Origin: Myxococcales bacterium | GTDB lineage: Bacteria; Myxococcota; Myxococcia; Myxococcales; JAKAPL01 | Reading direction: 5' to 3' | Length of the DNA stretch: 64,000 bases | Assembly: GCA_021783235.1 (NCBI GenBank) | Contig: JAJXUD010000001.1 | Coordinates: 183,569-247,568 of the forward strand | In this document: positions 32,302-42,808 of the stretch, in pieces | Layout: each line of letters starts with the position of its first letter | Numbering within the stretch: the stretch's first letter is position 1 | Program-made: the position numbers and the translations under genes | The notes under the pieces: model-generated | What the model saw: only the letters and a program-made list of their open reading frames with translations | What the model was told of the DNA's origin: nothing | The model's database searches: none

Positions 32302-33954
32302 TCAACGCAGCGAAGGGCCGTCGTGGAAGGCCAGCGGCCCGGCGCGACTGCCGATCGCGAGATCTCGCACCGCCCCGGCCCACGACAGGGGAGCCGCGCC
32401 CGAGCCGTAGGCGCGGACTTTGGGCTTCCCCCGGATCCCGCCGAGCTCCGCCGTCAGCTCCAGGGCTCGGGCGAAGCCGCCCACCTCGTCGACCAGGCCG
32501 ATCTCGCCGGCGCGCTGCCCCGTGTAGATCCGGCCGCCGGCGACCGCGCGGATCTCCTCGACCGTCCGCCGGCGCGACTTCGCGACGACCTGCAAGAACT
32601 CCTCGTAGAGCTCGCCGACGATCCGGTCGGCCGCCGCCCGCTCCTCCGCGTTCATCGCCCCCCAGGGCTGAGCGAGACCGGAGGTGGCGCTCGTCCGGAG
32701 AAGCTCCCGCCGGACGCCGATTCGGATCAGCGCGTCGCCGGGGTCGAACCGCCCGTAGAAGACGCCGATCGAGCCGACGATCGCGAGCGGCGCGGCCACG
32801 ATCCGGGTCGCGCCGCACGCCGCGAAGTAGCCGCCGCTGGCGGCGACCGCGTCGACGTAGGCCACGACCGGCTTCTCCGCCGCCGTCCGCTCGATCTCGT
32901 GCCAGATGAGCTCGGAGGCGCCCGCCGAGCCGCCCCGCGAGTCGACGTAGAGGAGCACCGAACGAACCGAGCGATCGCGGCGGATCGCCTGGAGAAGCTC
33001 GGCGGCCGATTGGCTCCCGAAGAAGCGCCCGCCCGTCGGGAGCTCGGCGCTCCGTCCCTCTCGGATGAGCCCGCGAAGCGTGACGAGCCCCACGGCCGGA
33101 CCGCGGCGCAAGGGCACGAGCCCGAGCGGCGGGAGGCCGGGACGGAGCCGGCGCCCGCTCCCGGGGCGAGTCTTTTCCGGCGCGAGCTCTCGGAGGGCCT
33201 CGTCCACGAAGCCCACGCGGTCGACGAGCCCCGCGGCGAGCGCCGATCGGCCCGTGAGCGGCCCCCGGTCGAGGGCGCTCTGGACCTCGCCCGGAGGCAG
33301 CCGCTTCCCGAGCGTCTCCGAGAGCTTTCGGTGCGCCTCCGCGAGCAGCCCTCGGGCGGTCTCCCGCTGCGCCTCCGACGCCTCGACGCGGGTGAAGAGC
33401 TCGGGCGCCGTCTTGTGCTCCTCCCGCCGGAAGAACTCCGGCCGCAGGCCGAGCTTTCCGAGCGCCGCTCCCGCCGAGCTGAGCGCCAGCGAAGGGCCGG
33501 TCAGGTCGAGCGTGCCGCTCGGCGGCAAGACGAGCCGCCCGACGCCGCAAAGGGCGGCGTAGGAGCGGCCGTCCAGCGCCTCGGCCCAGACGACGACCTG
33601 CCGCCCAGCCGCGTGAACCCGCTGCAGCTGTGCCGAAAGCGCGTCGAGCTGGGCCCAGGAGCCGTGGATCCCATCGGCGCGGACCAAGAGGCCGCGACAG
33701 CGCCGGGAGGCGACGATCCGATCGCAGAGATCCGCTACCTCCTCGATGCTCGCCGAGGAGGGGGCGCGGCTGAGGTGCCGCTCGAGCCAGCCTGGCCGCC
33801 GCTTCCGGTAGCGAAGCGGACCGGCGAGCCGCAGCTCCACCCACTCGGGCCCCCGGAGACCGAGCGCCCATCGCCCGATCGCCCGCAGGGGCCAGCCGAG
33901 GAGCGCGAGGAGATTCCAGACGAGCGAGACGAGCGCGCGCAGCATGCGGAACAT
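32302..33954 (-). CDS. sppA: Signal peptide peptidase SppA, 67K type
   Basis: A 550-aa double-domain S49 peptidase. N-terminal membrane segment (LVSLVWNLLALLGWPLRAI), putative catalytic Lys181 in EEHKTAPELFTR from the first domain and nucleophile Ser373 in AAASGGYFAACG from the second. These match the Ser/Lys dyad split over two domains in E. coli SppA. It degrades released signal peptides in the inner membrane. Starts at ATG 33954, only 16 bp from the divergent gene's ATG 33971, so the two promoters must overlap coding sequence. Confidence 0.88.
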   Translation of the reverse strand: MFRMLRALVSLVWNLLALLGWPLRAIGRWALGLRGPEWVELRLAGPLRYRKRRPGWLERHLSRAPSSASIEEVADLCDRIVASRRCRGLLVRADGIHGSWAQLDALSAQLQRVHAAGRQVVVWAEALDGRSYAALCGVGRLVLPPSGTLDLTGPSLALSSAGAALGKLGLRPEFFRREEHKTAPELFTRVEASEAQRETARGLLAEAHRKLSETLGKRLPPGEVQSALDRGPLTGRSALAAGLVDRVGFVDEALRELAPEKTRPGSGRRLRPGLPPLGLVPLRRGPAVGLVTLRGLIREGRSAELPTGGRFFGSQSAAELLQAIRRDRSVRSVLLYVDSRGGSAGASELIWHEIERTAAEKPVVAYVDAVAASGGYFAACGATRIVAAPLAIVGSIGVFYGRFDPGDALIRIGVRRELLRTSATSGLAQPWGAMNAEERAAADRIVGELYEEFLQVVAKSRRRTVEEIRAVAGGRIYTGQRAGEIGLVDEVGGFARALELTAELGGIRGKPKVRAYGSGAAPLSWAGAVRDLAIGSRAGPLAFHDGPSLR

Positions 33955-33970
33955 GGTAGCATCCGCGACG

Positions 33971-34663
33971 ATGAATCTCAGGGAAGTTCCGATGCTGGCC
34001 CTCGGCCTTCTCCTCGTCGCCTCGACCGGAGCGTCCCGGTCCGCGCTGGCACGCGATCCCGCGCCGGGCGCCGCCGCGTCCGCCCCCGGCGACGAGGAGG
34101 CCGCGACGGATCCCGAGCCGGTCCACCCGAGGGCCAGCCGACCGGGCGCGCGCCCGGTCGGGCCTCCGCCCCAGTTCGGCGCGGTCCCGACGCCCCCGCA
34201 GCCGACCGAGAGCTACGATCTCATCGATCAGCTGGTCTATTACGGTGGCCTCTTCCTCCTGCTCATCGGCGCCGTCGCCCTGCTCTATCGGCGCCTCGTC
34301 TTCATGTTCTCGCTCGAGCCCACCCCCGAGCTCGCGGTGGGGCTGCCCGCGTCCGAGGCTCCCGAGCCGGAGCCCGCGGCGCGAAGGAGCGCCCCTGCGC
34401 CGCCGCCGCCGCGCGCGCCCGCGCCCGCCGAGCCGCCCAGGCCGCGAGCGGCGGCCCAGCCCTCGCCGGGCGAGCTGCTCTCACGCGCCGCGCAGGCGCT
34501 CTCGAGCCTCGAGGGCAAGTGGGTGACGGCCTCAGGACTCGCGGCGACCCTGGAGGTCGACGAGGCGACGGGCTCGCGGCTGCTCGATCGGCTCGTCGAC
34601 GAGGGCCACGCCCAGGAGGCGCGGACGCAGGACGGCCAGACGGTCTATCGCTCGGCCCGCTGA
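33971..34663 (+). CDS. Membrane protein with C-terminal winged-helix-like domain
   Basis: A 230-aa protein; ATG 33971 is chosen because it gives a proper signal peptide (MLALGLLLVASTGASRSALA). A Pro-rich exported linker, a TM helix (YYGGLFLLLIGAVALLYRRL, about 80-100), a Pro/Ala linker and a C-terminal helix-turn-helix-like domain (LEGKWVTASGLAATLEVDEA...LLDRLVDEGHAQE). The topology would put the last domain in the cytoplasm. Unusual plan; no family recognised. Confidence 0.7.
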   Translation: MNLREVPMLALGLLLVASTGASRSALARDPAPGAAASAPGDEEAATDPEPVHPRASRPGARPVGPPPQFGAVPTPPQPTESYDLIDQLVYYGGLFLLLIGAVALLYRRLVFMFSLEPTPELAVGLPASEAPEPEPAARRSAPAPPPPRAPAPAEPPRPRAAAQPSPGELLSRAAQALSSLEGKWVTASGLAATLEVDEATGSRLLDRLVDEGHAQEARTQDGQTVYRSAR

Positions 34664-34911
34664 GGCCGGGCGGCGCGGAGCGGCTGCAGCGTCCCCGACC
34701 CCCGCGCCAGGTCGCCGAAGCGGACCTGCCCCTCCGTCCAGGCGACGCCCGCCGGGCGCAGCGGCTCCGCGGCCACCGGCGGCGTGGGCGGCAGCTCGAG
34801 AAGAGCGCGCGCGGGCGCCGCTCGACCAGCGCACCCCAAGGGCGAGAGCGCGCTCGACAGCGAGATGATCGTGGAGAGCACGGGCGGCGCGAGGAGTTGG
34901 AGGAGCGTCAT
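34645..34911 (-). CDS. Candidate small exported protein
   Basis: An 88-aa frame from ATG 34911, the only plausible content of the 341-bp gap between the flanking plus-strand genes. N-terminal hydrophobic stretch (TLLQLLAPPVLSTIISLSSA) followed by a Cys (SPLGC), then a Pro/Ala-rich region. The ribosome-binding site is weak and its end overlaps the neighbouring gene by 19 bp. May be a short lipoprotein or a non-coding shadow. Confidence 0.35.
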   Translation of the reverse strand: MTLLQLLAPPVLSTIISLSSALSPLGCAGRAAPARALLELPPTPPVAAEPLRPAGVAWTEGQVRFGDLARGSGTLQPLRAARPQRAER

Positions 34912-35004
34912 GGTGGGTCGAACCTGCCCGAGCCGTTCGCTGTTCCCGACCCCGACGAAAGCTCTTCGTTTTCGGGGCGCGCGGGACGTGCTAGACCTAA
35001 AGTG

Positions 35005-36090
35005 ATGCGCGCGCTCGTCATCTTCCTCTCCGTCCTGCCGGCCCTCGCCCCGATTCTCGCCAGCCCCTCCGTCGCGCGGGCCGAGATCCAGCCGGATTGG
35101 TACTCGAGCCTGGTCTCCGATCGCGGCCTCGAGATCGACGCCGACGTCCGGCTGTTCACGCTCTTTGCCGCCCTCAATTCGCTCGGCTACGACGACGGCC
35201 CGCTCGCCCGGAAGGATCCCATTCCTCGGCCCGCCCTCTCTGCCGCCCGCTTGCTGGTCCGGACCCGCGCCCCGGTTCCCCCCGCGCTCGCCGCGAGGTT
35301 CCAGGCCTTCTTCGACGCCCATCCCGCGCCGCTGCGAGCCTACGTCGCCTTCGTCACCTCGCTCGGCGCTCCTCCGGAGTTCGCGCCCGGAAGCCCGCCC
35401 GCAGAGGCCGCCTCCCTGAAGGGCTTCGAGGCTCTCCTCGCCGAGTACTACCGGACCACCGGGGTCGCCGCCGCCCATGCGGAGCTGCTCCCGCAATATC
35501 GGACGGCAATCGCCGGTTCGCTCACGAGTATGGATGCCGCATTCGCCTCCGCCGACCGGCTGCTCGCCTCCGCGCGGGGAGAGCAGCCCGCGCCGCCCGT
35601 GATCGCGCTCGACCTGCTCGCGGCCCCCGGCAGCGGGTATGGCCTTCGCCAGGGGGGCGGAACCCTGATCTCGGTCGGCCCGGGCCCGTCGGGCGATCGG
35701 CCGGACGTCGAGCGCGCGATCGAGCTCTACGCGCAGGTCCGGGCCGGCGCCATGATCGAGGAGCGAGCCGCCGCCGTCCGCGGGCTCCCCGATCTCCTCG
35801 CCAAGGTGCGCCGGGCGCACCTCGCGGCGGGCGACCTCGCCCCCGGCGAGTACCTCTCCAGCTGCTTCTCCTTCGCCCTGGCGGCGAGTGCGATTCCCGA
35901 GGAGCGCGCCGCCGAGCTCGACCGGGCCGACGCCAACGGCTGCTGGATCTCGCGCGATCTCGAAAAGGTCCTCTCCGAGACGGCCTCCTCGCCGAGCGCG
36001 AGTCCGCTCGACGCGCTGCTCACCGAGGGGTTGTCGGCGCTCGACCTCCGGCGCGTCGGCCCGGGCCCCGACCAGGCGGAAGGGCGCTGA
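35005..36090 (+). CDS. Exported protein, unknown
   Basis: A 361-aa protein from ATG 35005. Signal peptide ALVIFLSVLPALAPILASPSVARA, then a large soluble domain beginning IQPDWYSSLVSDRGLEIDADVRLF, including LFAALNSLGYDD, and a Ser/Cys-containing late part. The beginning (W-Y/F-S, LF..LNA.GYD) resembles DUF4932-like or other predicted periplasmic metallo-proteins of deltaproteobacteria, but no HExxH is seen. Upstream of the DedA gene with no gap. Confidence 0.7.
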   Translation: MRALVIFLSVLPALAPILASPSVARAEIQPDWYSSLVSDRGLEIDADVRLFTLFAALNSLGYDDGPLARKDPIPRPALSAARLLVRTRAPVPPALAARFQAFFDAHPAPLRAYVAFVTSLGAPPEFAPGSPPAEAASLKGFEALLAEYYRTTGVAAAHAELLPQYRTAIAGSLTSMDAAFASADRLLASARGEQPAPPVIALDLLAAPGSGYGLRQGGGTLISVGPGPSGDRPDVERAIELYAQVRAGAMIEERAAAVRGLPDLLAKVRRAHLAAGDLAPGEYLSSCFSFALAASAIPEERAAELDRADANGCWISRDLEKVLSETASSPSASPLDALLTEGLSALDLRRVGPGPDQAEGR

Positions 36091-36789
36091 TTGAACCACC
36101 GCCTGTTCCAGCTCCTCGTGGCGGCCCACGGCGCCCCCGCCTACGGGCTCGTCTTCTCCGTGCTGCTCGCGTGCGGCTTCGGGCTGCCCCTGCCCGAGGA
36201 CGTCGCGCTCGTCACCGGGGGCTACCTCGCCTTCACGGGGGCGGCGAACCTGTGGCTGATGCTGACCGTGGGCTTCGCCGGAATCCTCTGCGGCGACCTG
36301 CTCGTCTACTCGGCCGGAAGACGCTACGGCGGCAGCGTCACCCGGACCCGCTGGCTTCGCCGCTACTTCACCGAATCGAAGCGGGAGCGGGTCGAGGGCT
36401 ATTTCGCGAAGTACGGGCAGGGCATCGTCGTCCTCGCCCGCTTCCTGCCGGGCATCCGGGTCCTCACCTACTTCACCGCCGGCGCGGCCCGGCTCGGCCT
36501 CGTCCGCTTCCTCGTCTTCGACGCGCTCGCGGCCTGCGTCTCCGCGCCGCTCTGGGTGCTCGTCGGCCACCACCTCGGCCGCCACCTGCAACAGGCGGTC
36601 CATTGGGTCGAGCGGGCGCATTCCACGCTGATCGTGGCCGCCGCGCTGATGGGAATCGGGCTCGTCCTCTACATCGTTCGGCGCAGCAGCGCGCCCTCGG
36701 CGAGGCGCCGCGCGGCACAGCCCCCCCCCGAGGCGGCGGAGCTGCCGATCGAGCGCCCCCAGGCGAAGCCGATGGGGCGGGTCGGCTGA
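36091..36789 (+). CDS. DedA/SNARE-associated family membrane protein
   Basis: A 232-aa protein starting at TTG 36091 right after the previous stop. Several TM helices, with the DedA signatures FGLPLPEDVALVTGGYLA, GDLLVYSAGRRYG, and FLPGIRVLTYFTAG with the conserved R in FxRFxPGxR. DedA proteins are inner-membrane transporters linked to undecaprenyl-phosphate or phospholipid recycling. The C-terminus has an extra Arg/Pro tail. An alternative start (GTG 36118) would trim nine residues. Confidence 0.88.
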   Translation: MNHRLFQLLVAAHGAPAYGLVFSVLLACGFGLPLPEDVALVTGGYLAFTGAANLWLMLTVGFAGILCGDLLVYSAGRRYGGSVTRTRWLRRYFTESKRERVEGYFAKYGQGIVVLARFLPGIRVLTYFTAGAARLGLVRFLVFDALAACVSAPLWVLVGHHLGRHLQQAVHWVERAHSTLIVAAALMGIGLVLYIVRRSSAPSARRRAAQPPPEAAELPIERPQAKPMGRVG

Positions 36790-36805
36790 AGGTCAGGCGA
36801 GCGGC

Positions 36806-37915
36806 TCAGCGCTTCGCCGCCGCCACCGGGGCCTCGCTCTTGGCGGGGAGCCGCAACAACGAGTAGCTCGCCTTCCCGTCCTGGATCCGGAGGACCGCCG
36901 CGAGCCCGTGGGCCGTCGTGCCATCGTTCATGGCCCAGGGGACGGTGTCGGCGGCGCCCGGGTCGAGGTAGAGCTCGAGGGAGACCTCGTCCGGTCCGAT
37001 CGCCCGGTCGCCATGAAGCGAGGTCGCGTTACCCCCGGCCTCGATGATGTTCGCGAAGACGCCGAAGTGGATCTGGTTCGTCGCGAGGAAGTCCGTCAGG
37101 TTCGGATCACCCACGTTCCCCGGTGGGCTCTGGACGCGGTCGATGGCGTGCAGCCCCTCCCCGTGCGGGGGCCCGTGCGACGCGAGGACGACCGTCGACT
37201 TGAGCTGCGAGGCGAGCCGGCCGAGCGCCTTCAGATCGTCCGTGTGGTAGAGGCAGCCGTCGGCTCCGGCGATCAGGTAACGGGGATCGTGGTAGCCCGG
37301 AAGCGACAGCAGGGCCACCGAGCCGAGGTCCACCTCGCGGGCCCGGCTCAGGTTGAAGACGTTCGGAAACTCCTTCTGCACGCTCGAGATCGCGTCCAGA
37401 AAGCCGCCCTTCGGCTCGCGGTTTCCGATGAGGACGAGGACCGGTAGCCCTGACTTCGCGATGGGTCGGAGAACCCCCGCGATCGCCTCCGCGGAGTCGC
37501 CGCTGTCGCCGTCGACGAGGATCGCCTGCGCCCCCTTCTGCTTGAAGAACTCGAGGTAGGAGCCGATCGCCTGCAGATTCGCCGGGCTCGGCTCGTTCAC
37601 GTTGGCGAGGACTCCCAGGACGACCGGACCCGTCTTCGGGACGTCGAGCGTCAGCTTGTAGCCGTTCAGCGTGGCGCTGTGGCCGGCGTACGTCACTGTC
37701 TCGGGCACCGAGAAGTCGAGTGGCCCGAGGCACTCGGGATCGCTCTTCCCCGACGTCGACGGGGCGAAGGTCACCGGGCCGGCCGCCACGGGCGCCGCTG
37801 CCTGAACGGGGCTCGCCGCGGGCGCAGCCTTCGGCCCGCTCGCCTCCGTCCCCTTCTGGCAGCCGAGAGTCAGCGATCCTCCGGCGAGGAGAAGCAGCGA
37901 GAGCCTGCGCACCAT
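36806..37915 (-). CDS. Lipoprotein with metallophosphoesterase-like domain
   Basis: A 369-aa protein from ATG 37915. Lipobox LTLGC at about residue 19, Ala/Pro linker, then a calcineurin-like fold with VDGDSGD, IGNREPKGG and ASHGPPHGEG in the order of phosphoesterase metal-binding motifs (D-x-x-x, GNH-like, GHxH-like). Some ligands differ from canonical (GNR instead of GNH), so catalytic competence is uncertain. Periplasmic or outer-membrane location. Confidence 0.7.
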   Translation of the reverse strand: MVRRLSLLLLAGGSLTLGCQKGTEASGPKAAPAASPVQAAAPVAAGPVTFAPSTSGKSDPECLGPLDFSVPETVTYAGHSATLNGYKLTLDVPKTGPVVLGVLANVNEPSPANLQAIGSYLEFFKQKGAQAILVDGDSGDSAEAIAGVLRPIAKSGLPVLVLIGNREPKGGFLDAISSVQKEFPNVFNLSRAREVDLGSVALLSLPGYHDPRYLIAGADGCLYHTDDLKALGRLASQLKSTVVLASHGPPHGEGLHAIDRVQSPPGNVGDPNLTDFLATNQIHFGVFANIIEAGGNATSLHGDRAIGPDEVSLELYLDPGAADTVPWAMNDGTTAHGLAAVLRIQDGKASYSLLRLPAKSEAPVAAAKR

Positions 37916-38103
37916 GGGAAGCCTCCGGGGACGTTGCGGGTTCGACGAAGCGGGGCCGGAGTATAGGGGGGAGCCCGGCTACCGGGCAAGCGAGGTCGGA
38001 GGCCTCGCGCCGCGGGCCCACCGGCTCGCGAATGAAGGATCAACGAGTGCCGAACGTCAGCCCCGCGATCTAGCTTTCAACCATCGTCTCTTGGAGGTTC
38101 GAA

Positions 38104-38286
38104 TTGAGGGCGCCAAGCTCCAATCCCGTCGTCGTCGTCAAGCCTCGACCCCGCTGCCAGGCGCCGAACTGCGTCGAGAGCGCGCTGGTCCGCTGCCCGA
38201 TCCACCAGAGCCTGCTCTGCCCGGTCCATTTTCGAGACCACGCCCTGGAGAAGGGCTGCCGCCAGCTCCCTCCGGGCGCCGGCTAA
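38104..38286 (+). CDS. Small Cys/His-rich protein
   Basis: A 60-aa protein starting at TTG 38104, with GGAGG 7 bp upstream. CQAPNC, RCPIHQSLLCPVHFRDHALE and a final Cys make a likely zinc-binding B-box-like motif (C-x4-C ... C-x2-H ... C-x2-H). It overlaps the convergent cyclic-nucleotide-binding gene by 4 bp. No family name given. Confidence 0.6.
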   Translation: MRAPSSNPVVVVKPRPRCQAPNCVESALVRCPIHQSLLCPVHFRDHALEKGCRQLPPGAG

Positions 38287-38750
38287 CCTCTCAGGGCAGC
38301 CTCGACGAGCACGTTCCGCATCCCGTCGAGCGAGCTGCCGACCTGGCTGGCGATCGCCATCATCAACTTCAGGCAGGCCTGCGGCTTCTGGGCCTGCAGC
38401 CGCTGGAAGTCGCGGGCCCGAAGCTCGAGCACCAACGTGTCCTCGGAGGCGACCGCGCTGACCAGCCGGGCCCCGCTCGCGTGGAGTAGCGCCATCTGCC
38501 CCAGCGCCTCGCCGGGTCCCAAGGTGGCGAGTGGCTGGTCGGTCCGGTCGGGGCGCTTGAGGACGACCTGGACCGAGCCCGTCTGCACGACGTACATGGC
38601 GTCCGAGGCCATTCCCTCGACGAAGAGCGGCATGCCAGCCCGGACGGAGCGCTCCGCCGCGATCGTCGCTAGAATCGCGAGGCCGGTCTCCGAGAAACCT
38701 TTGAACAGGTCGCACTTCGAAAGCGCCTGCGCCGCGCCCTGCATCGCCAT
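38283..38750 (-). CDS. Cyclic-nucleotide-binding (CRP-like) domain protein
   Basis: A 155-aa single-domain protein; ATG 38750 chosen because AGGAGCGGGG precedes it. LFKGFSETGLAILATIAAER, MPLFVEGMASDAMYVVQTGS and the phosphate-binding cassette-like GPGEALGQMALLHASGARLV follow the cNMP-binding fold. The cassette has GQMALL where classical cAMP binders have GELAL...R, so ligand binding is uncertain. No DNA-binding domain. Probably a sensor module working with a partner, perhaps the adjacent kinase. Confidence 0.8.
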   Translation of the reverse strand: MAMQGAAQALSKCDLFKGFSETGLAILATIAAERSVRAGMPLFVEGMASDAMYVVQTGSVQVVLKRPDRTDQPLATLGPGEALGQMALLHASGARLVSAVASEDTLVLELRARDFQRLQAQKPQACLKLMMAIASQVGSSLDGMRNVLVEAALRG

Positions 38751-38892
38751 CCCCGCTCCTTTTCGAGAACGACCGTCGAGCTCATCCTCCCGGCAGCTGG
38801 GCCGAGCTGTCAACCCGCCGTTCAGCGGCAGGGGCGGGCAGGGTTGATTCCGGATCCGAACCTTCGATAATCTCCGCGGCGAGGGAGGAGTC

Positions 38893-40788
<1,896 letters not shown>

Positions 40789-40824
40789 GGCCGCGAGCGA
40801 GCCCCCTCCCGTCCCCTCCGAGCG

Positions 40825-41220
40825 TCAGGTCGCGGCGCGGCTCCTCCGGCCGAGCCAGCGCGTCGCCGCCAGCGCGAAGAGCGCGCCCAGCCCGCTGCCG
40901 ATTCCGTCGGCGACGACGTCCCCGAGCTCGGCGTCTCTCCCGGGCACGAAGCTCTGGTGCAGCTCGTCGCTCGCCCCGTAGAGCAGCCCGATCAGCGCGA
41001 CCCAGCCGAGCAGCTCGCGTCCCTCGAGGCGGGACGCCAGCGCGATCCCGAGGCAGAGGCCGAGCCCGCCGTACTCCGTCAGGTGGAGGAGCTTGTCCCA
41101 GACCCTCGCCGTGAGTCCGGGCAGCGGGTTCGACTGGGTCGAGAGATAGAAGATGATCCCCGCGTAGGCGACGACCAGGAGCCAGGCGAGCGGGCGCCAG
41201 CGTCTCGGAGCGCCGATCAT
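40825..41220 (-). CDS. VanZ-like membrane protein
   Basis: A 131-aa protein from ATG 41220 with four hydrophobic helices and the VanZ-like signatures FYLSTQSN, DKLLHLTEYGGLGLCLGIAL and ASDELHQSFVPGRDAELGDVVADGIGS. VanZ-like proteins are membrane proteins of unclear function, named after the teicoplanin-resistance factor. Overlaps the miaB stop by 4 bp, so it is translated after miaB. Confidence 0.85.
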   Translation of the reverse strand: MIGAPRRWRPLAWLLVVAYAGIIFYLSTQSNPLPGLTARVWDKLLHLTEYGGLGLCLGIALASRLEGRELLGWVALIGLLYGASDELHQSFVPGRDAELGDVVADGIGSGLGALFALAATRWLGRRSRAAT

Positions 41221-42596
41221 GCGACGACCGGCAGCGGAAGGTGCCGCGGTGCGGCCGCGGGAACGAGCGGCGGCTCGACGAGCGACGCGAGGCGACCGCC
41301 CAGCGAGGCCGTCGTCGCCTCCTCGACGCGGACCCGAACGATCGAGCCCGGCTCGGCGTCTCCCTCGAAGTGGACCACCCAGTTCTCGGAGGTGTGGCCG
41401 CAGCGCCGCGCGGGATCGGACTTCGAGGGCCCCTCGACCAGGACCTCCACCTCGGTGCCAATCGCCCGCTCGTGGAGCTCACGGGTGACGCGGCGCTGGA
41501 TCGCCTGGAGCCGCTCGAGCCGCGCGAGCTTCACGGGTTCGGGCACGAGCCCCCAATCGCGCTCCCGGAGCCGTGCGGCGGTGTGGGGCCGGGAGGAGTA
41601 GACGAACGAGTAGAGGTTGTCGAAGCGGACGCGCTCCAGCAGCCCGAGCGTGGCCTCGAAGTCGTCCTCCGTCTCGCCGGGGAAGCCCACGATGACGTCG
41701 CTCGTCAGCGCCACGTCCGGCGACGAGGCGCGAAGCCGCGCGACCTTCGCCTCGTACTCCGCCGCGGTGTAGCCGCGGCGCATCCGCTCGAGGACTCCGT
41801 CCGAGCCCGACTGGAAGGGCAGGTGCAGGTGGCGGCGAAGCGACCCGAGCTCGGCGAAGCAGCGGACGAGCCCCTCCCCGAAGTCCTGTGGGTGGCTCGT
41901 CGTGAAGCGCAGCCGGGCGAGCCCCGGGACCGAGGAGACGCGGCGCAAGAGCTCCGGGAAGTCGCAACCGCCCGAGAACGAGTTGACGTTCTGGCCGATG
42001 AGCGTGACCTCGCGGACGCCGACCCGCACGAGATCGTCCACCTCGGAGACGATCTCGGCGTAAGGGCGGCTCTGCTCGCGCCCGCGCGTGCGCGGCACCA
42101 CGCAGAAGCTGCAGACGTTGTCGCAGCCCTTCATGGCGGTGACGAAGGCGGTCACCCGTCCGCGGGACTGCTCCGGGTCGGCGCGCGGAAAGAGGTACTC
42201 GGAGGAGTCCATCCAGTCGGTCCGGGCGCCGGCCCGGACCCCCCGCCGCGCCTCCGCCACCAGCTCCGGGAGCGCGGCGAGGTTGTCGGGGCCCAAGACG
42301 AAGTCGACGAACGGGGCCCGCCGCAGCAGCCTCTCCTTCTCCTGCTGGGCGACGCAGCCCGCGACGCCGAGGAGCGCGCCGCCCCCGCCCTTCTGCCGCT
42401 TGTAGCGGCCGAGCGCGGAGTAGAGCTTCTGCTCCGCCTTCTCGCGGATGGCGCAGGTGTTGACGAGGATGAGGTCGGCGTCCTCGGGCGCTTCGGCGTC
42501 CGCCCAGCCGTCGCGGCGGAGCGCCTCGAGCATCCGCTGCGAGTCGCTCTCGTTCATCTGGCAGCCGAAGGTGTGGATGTAGACTCGGTTCCCCAT
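41217..42596 (-). CDS. miaB: tRNA-2-methylthio-N6-dimethylallyladenosine synthase MiaB
   Basis: A radical-SAM methylthiotransferase of 459 aa. The N-terminal UPF0004 domain has Cys12, Cys48 and Cys81; the radical SAM motif is C158-x3-C162-x2-C165 (GCDNVCSFC); a C-terminal TRAM domain follows (about 390-450). MiaB adds the 2-methylthio group to i6A37 of tRNAs. Start at ATG 42596; the small upstream gene overlaps it by 43 bp. Confidence 0.94.
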   Translation of the reverse strand: MGNRVYIHTFGCQMNESDSQRMLEALRRDGWADAEAPEDADLILVNTCAIREKAEQKLYSALGRYKRQKGGGGALLGVAGCVAQQEKERLLRRAPFVDFVLGPDNLAALPELVAEARRGVRAGARTDWMDSSEYLFPRADPEQSRGRVTAFVTAMKGCDNVCSFCVVPRTRGREQSRPYAEIVSEVDDLVRVGVREVTLIGQNVNSFSGGCDFPELLRRVSSVPGLARLRFTTSHPQDFGEGLVRCFAELGSLRRHLHLPFQSGSDGVLERMRRGYTAAEYEAKVARLRASSPDVALTSDVIVGFPGETEDDFEATLGLLERVRFDNLYSFVYSSRPHTAARLRERDWGLVPEPVKLARLERLQAIQRRVTRELHERAIGTEVEVLVEGPSKSDPARRCGHTSENWVVHFEGDAEPGSIVRVRVEEATTASLGGRLASLVEPPLVPAAAPRHLPLPVVA

Positions 42597-42769
42597 CTGG
42601 ACGGCCCCTCTACCACGTCCCGGCCAGCGGGCGCGAGGGAGATGGGCGGGCTCGGCAGCGGCGGCGGCGTGCAGGCCCGGGCCACGAAGAGCGCGAGGAC
42701 GAGCGCGGCGACCAGGGCGGCGATCCCCAGCTCGAACGTGTGCCAGATGACCAGCCGCTTCGCCTCCAC
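42554..42769 (-). CDS. Small single-TM protein upstream of miaB
   Basis: A 71-aa frame starting at GTG 42769. TM helix FELGIAALVAALVLALFVARA followed by a Pro/Ser tail that overlaps the miaB 5' end in another frame. Position between the VWA gene and miaB and the clear TM helix favour it being real, but it is short and not recognised. Confidence 0.45.
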   Translation of the reverse strand: MEAKRLVIWHTFELGIAALVAALVLALFVARACTPPPLPSPPISLAPAGRDVVEGPSRWGTESTSTPSAAR

Positions 42770-42808
42770 CCTGGAAAGCTGGGGCGCGCCGCGCCCGGCC
42801 GAAAGCCC

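Noticed and set aside
30589-36090. An 1833-codon plus-strand open frame
   Set aside because: Only its last 361 codons (from 35005) form a plausible protein; the rest is antisense to mrp, sppA and others with shadow composition.
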